From the NCBI GenBank assembly GCA_029931535.1, contig JAQPZY010001234.1, positions 895,501 through 959,500 on the forward strand: a DNA stretch of 64,000 bases. Reading direction: 5' to 3'. The notes under the pieces were generated by a model. It was given only the letters and a program-made list of their open reading frames with translations. It did no database searches and was not told the origin of the DNA. Source of the stretch: Margaritifera margaritifera. Taxonomy: Eukaryota; Mollusca; Bivalvia; Unionida; Margaritiferidae. Positions 32,170 to 44,696 of the stretch are shown here, piece by piece (the stretch's first letter is position 1; every line of letters starts with the position of its first letter). The position numbers were made by a program, and so were the translations under genes.

Positions 32170-32365
32170 AATCATCTTTAAATGTGATTCATCTCCATGA
32201 GCATTTTGTCCACTGTGCCACCAGATCACTGAGAGTCGGATGAGCCTCCAAATGTAAAGGGAGGGGATACCAAGTGTAACTGTTGCATTGAGAAATCAAA
32301 CCCTGTCCATCTGGCTCAGTCAGGTGCATAATACCACTACACTAGGAGGCCTGGACCAGTAATTG
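32170..32365 (-). mobile_element. tRNA-derived SINE, copy 2
   Basis: On the minus strand, A box TAGTGTAGTGG (32344-32334) and B box AGGGTTTGATTTC (32304-32292) are spaced as in a tRNA. They are preceded by GGTCCAGGCCTCC and followed by a tRNA-unrelated body ending in GGTATCCCCTCCC. It is not a functional tRNA; no acceptor stem closes it. Confidence 0.7.
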
Positions 32366-32899
32366 GTCTGTGTTACGGAATTATGTATATGGAATATATA
32401 ACGTGCTTAAACTTTTGGCCTATGACTCTACTTTAAAGTTGTGTCAAATAGTGAGTCATATTTAAGCTGGGTTTAGTTGTACTATTAATCAAATTAACAT
32501 GATGTTTACTGACCTTTTGTTCAAGGTCAGAGTTGTTTACTGTATCTGGGGGTACATTTTCATTAATAGATGCATTTAGTATTGCATTCTGGGTCATAAT
32601 ATGACACATTTCCTGTTGTGAAATGTGCCATTTGCAAGTTGTATAAAAGACATAGAAATACGAATTAATTTCATTCCATTTTAGATCTTGAGTTGAAAAG
32701 AAGTTTTTTTTATATGATCAGCTTTTTGGAATCATCAGATCGTTTGAAATAATAGCTGAGCTGGAATCATGCTGTAATGCTATGCCATGCTGTATAAATG
32801 ATTTGAAAGGAACTATTTATTGGACCATTCAACAGAGCTACCTGGATCATATTATCGTTGGAACATCATGACAATCCAGACTAATTAATTTGGAACTAT

Positions 32900-33045
32900 T
32901 ATCTATTCAGAACATTCATTCATTACGAAGACGCATTCATTTAGAACATTCGTTCATTACGAAGACACGTTCTTTCGGAACATTAGTTCATTACGAAGAT
33001 TCACTTGGAACATTCATTCACTTGGAACATTTTATAGTTTCTATA
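32900..33045. repeat. Degenerate tandem repeat, about 36 bp
   Basis: Units containing GAACATT(C/A)(A/G)TTCATTACGAAGA repeat four to five times. The plus-strand ORF through it is a by-product. Confidence 0.8.
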
Positions 33046-33740
33046 TATACAGGACTTGTGATTAGGACACTAATAATTGTTGGATTATTTGGATTTTAAT
33101 ACACGAAACTGTAAGTGTATTTTGATTTTCACATTAATTATTTAAAATAAATTGTTTGTTGATTTTTACAAATATTGTTGGTTTCACTTTCTTTTTGTTA
33201 CGTTTGTTCTAGCCATAGGGTTGTAACATCTAATATACCTTGACCACTACAGACTCATTGTGGACAAGAGTTATTATTATTGCTGAAATTTATCAAAACC
33301 AGTGCAGTTTTTTGATCCTCAAATGGATTAAAATAATGCTTAAACATTTCTTAATTGACAATATGATAAAAGATGTGAAAATTTCCTTAGTTTTTGAATT
33401 ATTGAGCTGAATTAATCACTGCCTTTAACAGCTCCCATATGTCTTTTGCCACCCACTGCAGTAGCCCTGTGACATCATCTAGTTTGGTCAATCATGAAAG
33501 ACCTAGTACCGATAAACTGGTATAGATATTACACACCAGTATGATAACCTATAACCATTCTTGACTGAATTGGTTTAGTAGTAAATTAAAATATTTAAAC
33601 AAATGGAAAATGCTCAATTTGTCATAAACAATTATGTCCCAAAAATGGAAAAAATCAATCAAACAGCTGTTTTCGGTGTAAATCAGTCAATCAGACGTTA
33701 TAGGAAGTAAGCAAAATTTACTATGTATAGCTGTGTGTCT

Positions 33741-34416
33741 TATAGTATTAGCACACCCTCCCATTTGTTTATACCCCCCTACCAATTTTAGAAACAAAAT
33801 GCATCAGGGATATACAAAATGCACAAAACTTAGTCGTTTCATTCATCAATTTATAATATCAAACCGATTGTCACCAGGGGATAACTAACACTGTCAACTT
33901 GTTGGCATTTCAGATCAAACGGGAGTTTCTTTAGTAACACAGTTGCCATATTTGCATGGGCAAGTCTATGTCTTCAAGCTACAGATGAGATATAGTTCAC
34001 CATCTTTGATAATCTCATTAATTCCGTAAATTTAGGAGTTTCATCTCTTTGAACACATGTATACAAGAGTTTCTCCTAAAAAAATTTTTATTTGTTTGAT
34101 TTTTTTTAGAAATAATAAAACTAGACATTGCAAATATTGGATGCAGACGACACAGTTTTTACTGAAATGGACTGTTCTAGAAACCAGAAAAGGACAGTGA
34201 GCAGTCTGTCTGCCTGTTTACATCGAGAACTTAAGTTTGGTTTGAAATGCCAATAAGTTGAGAGTGTTAGGGACCCCCTGGCAAGAATCAGGTTAGAAAT
34301 TATAAATTGATGAATGAAATAACTAAGTTTTGTGAATTTTTTTATATCCTAGATACTTTTTGTTTTTGAAATCAGTAAGGGGGTACAAACAAACAAGAGG
34401 GTGTGCGAATATTATA
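33741..34416. mobile_element. Fold-back element, about 675 bp with long inverted arms
   Basis: The left arm, 33741-33920, pairs with the right arm, 34235-34416. Both termini read TATAGTATTAGCACACCCTC or a close variant. The arms share TTTCATTCATCAATTTATAA and TTGGCATTTCA. The central 310 bp have no ORF. Confidence 0.8.
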
Positions 34417-34419
34417 GTC

Positions 34420-35570
34420 GTAGTTTCATATCTGTCTGCACAACTAAGGTGACACAAGAAGTCAACAAATGCACACAAAAAATAGGTGTGGCAGTACTAG
34501 ACAGATATATATGAAATTACTAAAATATTTTGAAATTACTTTCTCACACATGGCATTCCGTTAGCACAAAAAAAAATTGTTCTAGTGACATTCGATCAAA
34601 TATTTTTACCTGTAATTTCAATAATGTAATCTAGGTTCTCTTATCAGTTGGAGTTTATTATAATATATAGTTTCTGCTGTGAGCGTTTCAAGTCACATAG
34701 ACAAATCACATTGTGTTATGGACAAAATGGGTAGATAAACCTTTAAAACTTCTGTTGCATTAATTGCTAAGATAGTATTAAAATACATCAACAGTTGTTA
34801 ATACTCTGTCTAAAAAAGTGGCAGCATGGAATCTGGTGCAGGTTTGTATCATTTGCCTTCATGCATGGAAAACCTAGCTCAAAACATGAGATTTAGAGAT
34901 AACTGGGCTACCATGGTATACTTTTTCTGATTGGTTTAGAATGACCATGATGTTGGCAATTCCTGTATCTGTTGTTACAGAGCATCTTTTATTTACAGTC
35001 CTTTTAGAGTTAGCATAAGGTAAATAAATGCCACTGGATTTCAACAAATACCTATTGTTCAGGCTGCTCTAATTACATTACTTGTTTGGGGAGAAGTGTC
35101 AAGAGGCTACAGCCTTTGAACTGACCCATGTGTGTAGAGATAAATTTACTTTTCAGATCTAAGGGATCTCTATCATGAAACTAGATCTGCTACACTGAAG
35201 ACTAATTGGGTAAAATTATATATTTGAGTCATTTTAATGATGAACATAACAACTAAAACATGAATAGAAAGTATTAAAGTACTGTTACCTTATTTAAAAG
35301 GGGAATAAACATTTCTCCATGTTAAAAAAATTGGGCAAGCCTGTTTTTGTCTTGGCTGCTCTAGCATAGGAAAGATAAAGGCATCACTTATTGTGGCAAA
35401 AGCATCACTTCATCAGCAATGTTTAAGGTTTTGGTTAAAGTTATACTGTTTGGTCATGACTTGTATTTTCAGATGCTTGCAGGATAGCTGTTATACTTCA
35501 ACTGTAGAATGAGGAAGCTACTTTAATATCCATGTACACCTATCATAATTCTGACCCTCTGCTTGAGGGT
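34420..35570. other. Non-coding stretch
   Basis: No supported features. Confidence 0.5.
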
Positions 35571-35572
35571 GC

Positions 35573-35785
35573 TTACTGATTCTACATTGTATGTATACTA
35601 TAAGTTATACAGTTATCACCCCTCCAATAAAATGTTACTCAAGATTTTCAAATGACTGTAAACTTGCTAAGTTTAAGGTCATTTGAAAATCATGAGTTAA
35701 ATTTTTTGGTATGGTCATATATCCTAAATTGTGGGAGGGGTGGTAACTGCATAACTGGTATTATACTTACAATGTAGAACAGTAA
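35573..35785. mobile_element. Fold-back MITE, about 213 bp
   Basis: The arms begin TTACTG and TCTACATTGTA, pass through AGTTATACAGTTATCACCCC (left) and its imperfect complement GGGTGGTAACTGCATAACT (right), and meet near GATTTTCAAATGAC / GTCATTTGAAAATC. It is nearly a full-length hairpin. Confidence 0.85.
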
Positions 35786-36089
35786 ACACTGCTCTTTTAT
35801 ATTCTTGCACTCTTACCCTTCTTTGACATTGGGAAAGGTAGAGTTCATTTCAAAATCTTGGTTATCCGTGTACACGATAAGCAGTGTATTTTCATATTAT
35901 TACCCAAATTGACTAAAAATGTATAAAGAATTTTTTTGTGTGTTCAGTTTATACAAACAATTTAATTTTAAACATTTAGTCCCAAGTTGTCAGCATATTG
36001 CTCCCGTTGTAAGCACAGTCTTTGTGTTACGGTGGCACATGCAGTTGATCAATATAAATTATGCTATTGGTACAAGTTCCAGCTATCAG

Positions 36090-36790
36090 TGTTGCATCTA
36101 AGATCCCTAAGGCAGGGGATGCAGTGTCCCCCTTCCTACAAAATTTGGGGGGACACACCATTTTAAAGGGACAAAGGAAAATTGTAGTACATAATTTAGT
36201 AGTGCAAAAAAATTAGATAATCTTATATGCATCGACAGTTTTACCACCTTACTTTGTGGTCTGCACTGTACTATCATAGTTTTCTTGGACACTTATATTA
36301 TTGCAATAAACTTTTTATCATGTGCTCAAGTAACTCATGAAAATATTAACATGTTTGAATATCTGGTTAACCTGAAATTAGCTGCACCATGGAATTTTCC
36401 GTTCCAGATATTGCTCTCATATAACTTCAGTGTTCACTCATTACTACCTGCATCTATTATAATAAATACTAATCTTTTCGAAATTACTTTTCTTTTCAAA
36501 TCAGTAAATTATTATTTCTCTTTTGACATGAATTCAACCTCAAAATAAATTTAATCTTCCTTGTCGTCGGTGCGACTTTAGCCTCGAAAATAGGTTACAC
36601 TAGCGGCCGTCCAAAGATTACATTTCAACTCGCCGACTGCCATAAACCTTAACTGTTTTCATTGCCAGATACATTGTTTTCAAATGGATATCCATCGCCA
36701 TCTTTCAGTTTGTATCACCTTTAGCGACTTTATCCATTGTTAGTGCCAACATGGACGTGGATGGACATCCAATACAGAAAAGTTGTAGGT
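36090..36790 (+). repeat. Dispersed repeat family D, copy 1
   Basis: It aligns in order with 59342-60040: GGACAAAGGAAAATTGTAGT, AACATGTTTGAATATC, TGGAATTTTCCGTTCC, AGGTGCGACTTTA-type and CATTGCCAGATxxATTGTTTT blocks. There is no coding capacity. The 5' end carries a GTGTCCCCC...GGGGGGACAC hairpin (36126-36157). Probably a fragment of a DNA transposon. Confidence 0.75.
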
Positions 36791-36799
36791 ATATTTTAT

Positions 36800-37719
36800 C
36801 GATTTTTTCCTACGAAAAAGGTGCCAAGGAGAGCGCATAGGGTCAATATTTTGGGGACATAGAACAAAAACTTGCGAGAAAAAAGGTGCAATACTGCAGC
36901 TATCATACTTGGATTGTGGATTGTCAGGACTCGCTGACCTTAAATATCCATGCTCAACTACCCTCCTTCTGATCCTCAGGTAAGGCCAATATCGTTTGGA
37001 AATAAACATGTATCTGTATTGGGATAATTCCTTGGAATCGTTGTACATTTATTACTTTTCCCTCTGGGCCCTTGGACATGTCTTGACAATCAGCATTTCC
37101 AATTAAAATTTATTACTTATAGGAATCCTATTAGCAACAACTTGTTCATTTAAGTTCAAATTAAGTTTAAATTCAGTGAAGTACTCTTGGGATCACTTGT
37201 ATTTTGTAAATGGTGGTGTTTTTGATAATTTATGTATGGCAGAGCCTGAATGGCTGCTTTTGAAAGGTCCTTGGTGAACTGTGATTTATCAGTTTGTAAA
37301 GTCTACACAGCTTGGAAATGTATTGCAAAAAGTTTTGTTTCATTGATGTTGAGTTAAATTGAAGGGTGTTATTTACATAAATTATCAACAACAACAAAAC
37401 AAGCTAGGTAAGTCAAGTGGAAATGTAAATATTGCTATAAGAATGAAAGCATCTACACCTTTGATGATTTGAAACAAAATGGCTTTTATTATTGTTTTTG
37501 TCTTGGATAAATCTGTTACACATTTTTGAGTTGAACAGGTCTGATGTTCAATAGATATATATCATGTATATAGATGGTGACAGTGGGCAGTAAATGCTCT
37601 TTGTGCTCTCAGCTCTGTTCTGCAACTCCCTATGTTGAGGGTGGGCTGCTATTTTGATTAGTTACCTGTTCTATGATAGTCAATGCAGTGTACTATTGGT
37701 ATGGTTTGTTTACAATAAG
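36800..37719. other. Non-coding stretch
   Basis: No supported gene. The minus-strand ORF at 36740-37048 overlaps the end of repeat D and is not protein-like. Confidence 0.45.
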
Positions 37720-39511
37720 CAGGGCTGAGCAAATCCCATAGCCCGACTTACTGGACTATTATTTTCGAAGTTGGGCAAGTAAAATTTTCCAAGTCACTAG
37801 TCTCGGACAAGTGCATTTTTCCAATTTTTATAAAATGGCGGCAAGTGCTTTTTTCATGTCATAATCACTTTATTTACCTTATTCTGGTCATTCATGCCCT
37901 TGGGAGGACTGAATGCTTGATTCTACCCTTCTCCGTGTATTTATTTACATCCTGTATCACACCTGCCAGTGGTCATTGATAACTTGTTGCATGTGCGCAC
38001 GTTCTTTTACCGCTTGACTGCGTATTGTGCTAAGCAACCACAATTATTAGCCAAGGAATACATGTGAAACAAAATAAAGCCGGTATGATTAATTAGCAGT
38101 GTTTTAAATGGCTTCATTGTATTTTGTAAACCAGATCCTCACGAATGGTTCACCCTTTAACAGCTGCATTGTATTGTGTAAACCAGATCCTCATGAATGA
38201 TTCACCCTTTAATTTAAATCCAGTGAGACTGAATCCAATTAAATGAATTAAAGTCACGTTACCAATGTTAGTGTCAGTTCCCTTTATGAAATGATTTAAT
38301 GGCAGTGATGATTCTTTAATTTTTAATTGATTATACAGAGAATTAACTTCCACGTCCAATATTGTGTTTGAAGCAAAACAATTACACTAATTAAGGAGCT
38401 GTCTCTGTTCATGTTTAAAGGACAAAATGTATGTTAGGATCACTTGAGAAGTAGGTGTCAAACAATGTGATATTTACAATGTGTATAAAATGAGTTTACT
38501 AAATTATTTTTGCAAGGAAGTTAATAAGGAAGATTCGAAGAATGAAAATTCATGTGAATGTGGAGGGGTAAAACATAAGACTGCCACTTAGCGTGAGGTA
38601 ACTATTTCTGCAAAGAGACATAAGCCAGACTCGGTGGCAACAAAAAATGTCAAATTTGACACTACTAAGAGACTGAGAATATTTCAGCTGCATTGGGTTG
38701 ATAGATATCCGTGCTTGAGTTCATTGACTCACAAGGAAAAATGTTTTGCAGTTATTGCAAACAATATCCCAAAGTGGCATTGGATGGAAATTCAACCAGA
38801 GTATTTGTCAATGGAACTGACAAATTCAGGATTGAACCAATCGTCTCATGACAGTTCTGGCCTCACAAGGTATAGTATATACATGACAATAGCATGTGCA
38901 GAAAATCCCTGAAGTTATAGTTGTTTACACTACAATAGGAAAGGCCCTTTCAGAACTAAATGAGACTGAAATGAAAAAAAATGAGAGCTCTCTTTAACAC
39001 AGCCTACAATCTAGCCCATTACAGAGAACCATTTCTGATATGGAAATTCTGTGTGCACTCCAGGAGAAAAACGCTGTTGAACTTGGTGCTAATTGTAAGA
39101 ACAAATTCAAGGAAGGTGACTTCATTCTATCAATCGATCAAGTCTTGAGAGTAAAAGTTAGGGAAAGTCTGAATTCCAGTAATTCCTTTCCATTCTTGCT
39201 GATGGAATTACTGATGCTACCGTATTGGAGCATATAAGATACATGGACAGTGGAAAACTGAAAACGTCTGATGTAACAAAATGTATACTATAATATCAAC
39301 CTATGTTTTTGAAACATTTAATTCTTTTAAGAATTAAATATGTTGTACATTATTTTGTTTGTTCTTTCTATGGATTAAAGTGCATATATCTCATCAAATC
39401 TTGACAAGTGATTACAATTTTGGAACAAGTGAAAAGGTAGGTGGGACAAGTGAATTTTCTGAAACCACTTGTCCTGGACAAGTGGATGAAAAAGAAATTT
39501 GCTCAGTCCTG
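37720..39511 (+). mobile_element. hAT-type DNA transposon relic with visible TIRs
   Basis: The terminal inverted repeats are CAGGGCTGAGCAAAT (37720-37734) and, at 39497-39511, the complement of CAGGACTGAGCAAAT: 15 bp with one mismatch. CAG-type ends fit hAT. Subterminal GGACAAGTG/GGGCAAGT motifs occur inside both ends. A hAT-derived coding relic lies inside. I could not identify a clean 8-bp target duplication (ACAATAAG on the left, TTAAGTAA on the right). Confidence 0.72.
38590..39290 (+). pseudogene. ZNF862/C17orf113-like hAT transposase-derived relic
   Basis: The plus-strand text in shifting frames keeps family landmarks. KRLRIFQLHWVDRYPCL (38670) is a degraded BED-type zinc-finger entry. 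ALFNTAYNLAHYREPFLI (about 38985) follows. LCALQEKNAVELGANCKNKF and SIDQVLRVKVRESLNSS are in the frame 39040-39237. The next frame, at about 39187-39285, continues with LADGITDATVLEHIRYMDSG. The zinc-finger cysteines are lost (KCFAVIANN), and the catalytic RNase H-like core beyond LADG is deleted. Genes of this type occur in animals both as domesticated proteins and as transposons. The flanking TIRs argue for the transposon here. Confidence 0.7.
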
Positions 39512-39763
39512 TTAAGTAATAGTTTTTAATTATGAATGTTAAATCTTAACTAATGTATAATTTATATTATGCTTACATGTGCATGCATGAGTGGGTTTGT
39601 GCAATTTCATGTGTGAATTCACAGAAGTAACTACTATTCTGCTCAACTTAAAACTGGAAATATGTTTGGAATCATTTGTGGATGTTCTCAGCAGTTTTAA
39701 AAATTTAATTCCACATTTTGTTCAGGTTTTACACGTGTCACACATACACAGTAAAATACTGCG

Positions 39764-39821
39764 TAAATATCCAATGATGAGCCCATGCCTGATGATGAGC
39801 CCATGCCTGATGATGAGCCCG
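39764..39821. repeat. 18-bp tandem repeat x3
   Basis: GATGAGCCCATGCCT(GAT) units, the last one ending in GCCCGCC. Confidence 0.9.
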
Positions 39822-39829
39822 CCCTCCAC

Positions 39830-40935
39830 TTTTGCAAAATTTTGGCAAATTAAGTAAAAAATGTTAGTAAAGATATTTTTGTCTGATAATATCTCCACCC
39901 CAAACATTTTGAAAATGTTAATAGGCTGACTCATGGACTTTTCAAAAGAGAAATACCTAGTTCAGGAAACTGATTATGACATGATGGCTCACACCTTCAT
40001 TGTCATATAAAGACTACCTGGTACACATTGGTACTTCCTTGATTATGATTAAAATTTTTATAACACTGTGCATATGAGAAGATATATACATAGATAAGAG
40101 CAGGTGATTTAAGTATGAAGAGGGTAAAAACTGTATGAAATGACATTGAATTGATCATTGCCATATTTCAGTGATTGGTAAGTTTTTTCTGATGAATATG
40201 TTTTATTTCAGCTTATTTTATTGTTTCAGTTTTTCCCTCACATGTTAGTACATTTATACCAGCTGTTCATTTAAGTTTTCATGGTCTGCATAATTACAGT
40301 ATGAAATCTTTTAGAATGAAATGTTTGAGACTTCTGTTAACACTGATAGTATTTTATTCTTTTCGATTCGATTGTTGTGCCTAGGTAATGATGTATCACT
40401 TTGCCCAGTGGTTTAAGGTAGATGAGTATTGAATAGAACATGTTGTGTGCATAGTATTTTTCTCTCATTTTTGTTTCCGGTTTATTGTTAATAGTGTGAT
40501 TGTAGTACCTCCTTGGCATCTTGGCATCTACAATAAGATATTTTCAAAAACCATGTGTTCAGAGATCAAAATTTGGAAATACATAATCTGTATCTTTTAA
40601 TCTATTCAGCAAAATATCCCTTATTTTAATGTGATTTAGAACTAGTAGTTTGAAGATAGAAATATGAAAAACATATACATAAGATAAGAAAATTATAGTG
40701 ACGTGTATCACAGAAGGATGCAAATACAAGACCTTGACATGCTAAATACACATGAGTAGTGGGCCTACACGTCGCTCTAAATATGAACAATATAGAACAC
40801 AAATATATATGTTCATAAATATAACAGTAAACTTAAACTTTGTGTTTATCTTGTAGGAGTAAATATTTACATTTATTCTGAAACGTCTCTTTCTGAAGAT
40901 TTAAAATTTATTTAACTCTACTGGTCATAGACCAG
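39830..40935. other. Non-coding stretch
   Basis: No supported features. Confidence 0.5.
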
Positions 40936-40939
40936 GAAG

Positions 40940-42310
40940 GCCAGTTGTACATTGTTCATCCTCCAACGTCTGTCCATCCATTAGCACAAGATTGTTATTG
41001 CCTCTCCTCCTAAACTACTTTGAGGATTGCCATAAAACTTTACGCACACATTCATCCCAAAGTCTAGTTGTCCTAAATGAAAATGGTACTGTTCAGACAG
41101 CCAATATTGCTGCCACAGCAGCCATCTTGAAAATCTTGTTACCAATATTCCTCCTGAATGGATAGTCATATCAGCTTGGGGTTTTTACCGAAATTCTTCT
41201 TATGATTTCTAGTTGGGCCTAAATGAAAATGGTGCTGATCTGATGTCCAATATTGTCACCGAGGCAGCCAGCTTGAAACTCATTACTGCTTCTCCTTCTG
41301 AATGGATAGTCATGGGGTTTTCACTTAAAGACTTTATATGATGTCTAGTTGGACGTAAATGAAAATGATGCTTCCTGGACATCCAATATGGTCACCACAG
41401 CAGTTATCTTGAAAATCTTGTTATTGCTTCTCCTCCTGAATTGAAAGTCATATTGGCAAGGGATTTTCACCAGAAGACCTATGATGTCTAGTTGATCCTG
41501 AATGAAAATGGTGCCACCTGGACATCCAATATAGCCACCAAAATGACCGTCTTGAAAATCTTGCTTTTACTACTCCACCTGAATGGATGGTTGTGTAAGC
41601 ATGGGGACTTCACTTAAAGACCTCTTAAGATGTCAAGTTGGTCCTAAAAGGACCCAGTCTGACATCCCATATGGCCACCACAGCAGCCATCTTAAAAATC
41701 TTGTTATTGCTACTTTTCTTGAACAGAAAGGGTTTTCACGAGAAGCCTCCTTATATTGTCTAGCTGGTCTTTAATAAAAATTGTGCCAATCTGACATCCA
41801 GTATGGCTGCCACAGTGGCCATCTTGAAAATCCTATTGCTACTCCTCTTAGATGGAAGGTCATATAATGATTGGGTTTTCACCAAAAGACTTCTTATAAT
41901 GTCTAGTTTTTACTAAATGAAAGTGGTGCCGATCTGACATCAAGTTTGGCCACCATGGCAACCATCTTTAAAATCTTGATATTGCTACTACTCTTCAATG
42001 GAAAGTCCTATTGACATGGGGTTTTTACCAGAACACTAATTATGATATCTAATTGGTCCTGAATGAAAATGGTACTGATCTGAGTTCAAATATGGCTGCC
42101 ACAATGAACATATTGAAAATCTTATCACTTATTCTCCTGAATGGATGGTCATATCAACATGAGGTTTTCACCAAAAGTATTTTAATGATGTCCAGTTTGT
42201 CCTACATGAAAATGATGCCAATCTTACATCCAATATGGCTGCCACAGTGGCTAATTTCAAAATCTTGTCACTCAGGAGATGGTTTCAACACTCAGCATTG
42301 AAAAGAAAAA
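40940..42310. repeat. Degenerate satellite, about 140 bp x9
   Basis: The landmark TCTAGTTGGTCCTAAATGAA (variable) recurs near 41063, 41208, 41346, 41489, 41634, 41759, 41902, 42047 and 42190, a period of about 125-148 bp. Each unit also has a CCAATATGGCxGCCACAG block and a CTTGAAAATCTTGTTATTGC block. Units are well diverged, so the array is old. Short ORFs within it are by-products. Confidence 0.88.
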
Positions 42311-42435
42311 ATGGTCATATCTAGAAATCCTGGAAATTTGTTTCGACCAGTAGAGCATTAGTCCCTTTAAGGGACTCTTGTTACCTTTATATTTTTAGAA
42401 CTGAACTTGTAATTGTCACTACTGGTATATAGCCA

Positions 42436-42478
42436 GGGTTGTGCTGATGTGCCATTAAACCCTATACATATATATATC
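42436..42478 (+). mobile_element. SINE 3'-tail fragment
   Basis: GTGCTGATGTGCCATTAAAC followed by CCTATACATATATATAT. The same tail motif is at 63852-63885 and, as CTGTGCCATTAAACATCAAA, at 55548. Confidence 0.5.
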
Positions 42479-42696
42479 TCCAGATGTGTGATACGGTTAA
42501 TATTCCGTGAATATGATGAGTAATATAATGTGTGCTATGTTTCATCTATATCTCCTAGCTTTGTTTGCTGTCGTTTGTAGTCTTCTAATTGTAAAAGGAT
42601 TTCAAAAGAAATTGTGCACTTTTTTATGGTAAAATCTTAACATTGTTGTCAGTTTATCAATCGGTTCCAAGCTTAAAAATTCGTTGTCTTAAGATC

Positions 42697-43036
42697 TCAT
42701 CATATCAAAGAGATGTCTATGTATATCTCATACATACTACAATTATCAATGAGATGTCTAGTATTGTCTACATATATCTCATATGTGCTACAAATATCAA
42801 AGATATGTCTATGTATATCTCACACATACAACAATTATCAGAGGTCTACATATATCTCATACATGCTACATTTATGAAAGTCATGCCTACATGTATCTCA
42901 TTCATTTTACAATTATCAAAGAGATGTCTATGTATATCTCATACATGATACAGTTATCAACGAGATGTGTATGCATATCTTGTACATGCTGCAATTATCA
43001 AAGAGATGTCTATGTATATCTCAAACATGCTACAGT
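42697..43036. repeat. Tandem repeat, about 50 bp x7
   Basis: Units contain AGAGATGTCTATGTATATCT, then CATACATGCTACAATTATCAA. They are moderately diverged, with one longer unit near 42760. Confidence 0.88.
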
Positions 43037-43239
43037 TTAGTGAAAAAAAATTTTGTCTTCAGTTTTATAAGTATAAATTTTTTTTACAGGTTTACAAATC
43101 TGCCCATACTACTCCTAAGCTGTGCTTTTCGGCCTTGATAGATTGAGGGAAATATTATTTTCAGTACAAAATATTTCTTTAAATTCGCAGCAAGTTCATA
43201 ATTTTGGAACATTTTGTATCTCCTCTGGCCAAGTCTGTT

Positions 43240-43420
43240 TTACCCAATAGGCAGACTAAGCACGTGCTTGGGGCACCAGCAAAGCAGGGGCACCCAAAAA
43301 AAATGAGAAATTACAGTTTAGTATTGTTTTTATTTTGAATTACATAGAGGGGGGGGGGGGGCACCATAATCTTTTCAGTGCTTAGGGCCTCTAAAGGTCT
43401 AATCTGGCCCAGAATCAGTA
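43240..43420. mobile_element. Possible decayed DNA-transposon end
   Basis: TTACCCAATAGGCAGACTAAGCACGTGCTT is split here by position: the first half at 43240 and the GCACGTGCTTGGGGCACC half at 43260. A GTGCTTAGGGCCTCTAAAGG block is at 43378, with a G-run (43348-43360) between them. This resembles hAT-type ends with GGGGCxCC motifs, but no TIR could be confirmed. Confidence 0.3.
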
Positions 43421-43764
43421 TCATTGTAAGGTTTATATCCCCGGATTAATGAACCATAATCCATTTATGGCTTTAAATCCAATGTTTCTAAGATTATTTA
43501 GTTTTTAAATAATTGATCCTAGAGCTCCCCTGCAGCATTTGGGAGAACTGCATTTTTCTGGAAACGAGAATTCTCATGGAATATAACATTGAGGTACTTG
43601 AAACTATCAATATATTTCATAACATTCTGACCTTGAGTAAATTTAAATTTGCTGAGGGATCCTACTTCTATGAATGTGAATACAGTTTAATTTTTTGGAA
43701 TGTATGTGTACTCTGCACTTTTAAAACATTCATGGAATACGTCCAGCTTTAATTACATGTCTTC

Positions 43765-44475
43765 TTCATTGTCAGCTAGAAAAGCTATATTATCCACATA
43801 TAGTAACATAGCGGTAGATATTCCGACTCCATCGAAGTCAGCACCATTATGAAGTTCATGTACATTGAGACCAAGTCATTTGTAAAAATTGAAAATACAG
43901 ATGGTGATGAGCTATCTTCTTGTCTAACACCAGTTCTGCATTCTGACCAGTCTGTTAACTGTCCATTTAACCTTACAGTACATGGATTTTATTGAGGCAA
44001 TCACTTTACCATCTGTTCCACACAATAAAACCTTGTAAAGCAACATGTCCCTGTCAGCAAAATCAAAAGCTTTGTATAAATCTATGAATGTTGCAAACTC
44101 ATTTTGCTTGTTGACCTGTATAATCAAGTACATTGTAAAAATGTGATCATCACATGATCTGTCTGTTTTAAAACCATTCTGCTTGTTTGCTAGAATTTAA
44201 TTTTTCCCCAAGTATTTAACTCATCTATTGTACAAAAAGCACTTTACATATTTTGGATGAGGGACAATAAACTCACTCCTCTGTAATGTAACAGTATTCT
44301 GTGATCTGTAGATTTATCCTTCAATATAGGGAATATAATGGCCCTTTTCCACATTGATGAAATGATTCCCGTGTCGAATATCAGTTGAAATAGGTGTTGT
44401 TGAACTTTAATTACAGTTGGCTTTTATAATGTTTCATTGTTTCCATAAGATTTTTTGTTCTTAGATTTCACCACA
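43765..44475 (-). pseudogene. Non-LTR reverse-transcriptase fragment
   Basis: On the minus strand, in order: VIKVQQHLFQLIFDTG (about 44435), SMWKRAIIFPILKD (about 44370), HYRGVSLLSLI (about 44310) and KQNGFKTDRSCDDHIFTMYL (about 44185-44120). FATFIDLYKAFDFADRDMLL (about 44095) carries the first catalytic Asp, and TAMLLYVDNIAFLAD (about 43815) is the YADD box degraded to YVDN. The arrangement is that of LINE RT fingers and palm. Frames shift repeatedly and the active site is lost. The clade is uncertain (CR1/Tx1-like spacing). Confidence 0.7.
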
Positions 44476-44696
44476 GTTCTTTCAACCACTTTGAATTAAA
44501 TGGTACGAATCAGGGTGTTATTTTCTCTTATACAGTGAACTAGAAATCTGTCTTAAAGATATTGTTTATGGGCTATAGCCTGCCTATAAATTTTTTTATC
44601 AGATATACCACTTTCTCTTCTTCAGTATTTTGTATGATGTTTGCAAGGACTTGTCTTGACATTTCTGAAGTTAAGAAGCTATGAAAAATATATAGA

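Noticed and set aside
32334..32344. Possible functional tRNA gene (A and B boxes on the minus strand)
   Set aside because: No acceptor stem or anticodon arm can be folded; the body and tail are those of a SINE.
42328..42371. GGTCGAAAC on the minus strand next to a TCCCTTTAAGGGA hairpin, suggesting a ribozyme
   Set aside because: The upstream core reads CTAATGC instead of CTGATGA, and no complementary stem III strand is present.
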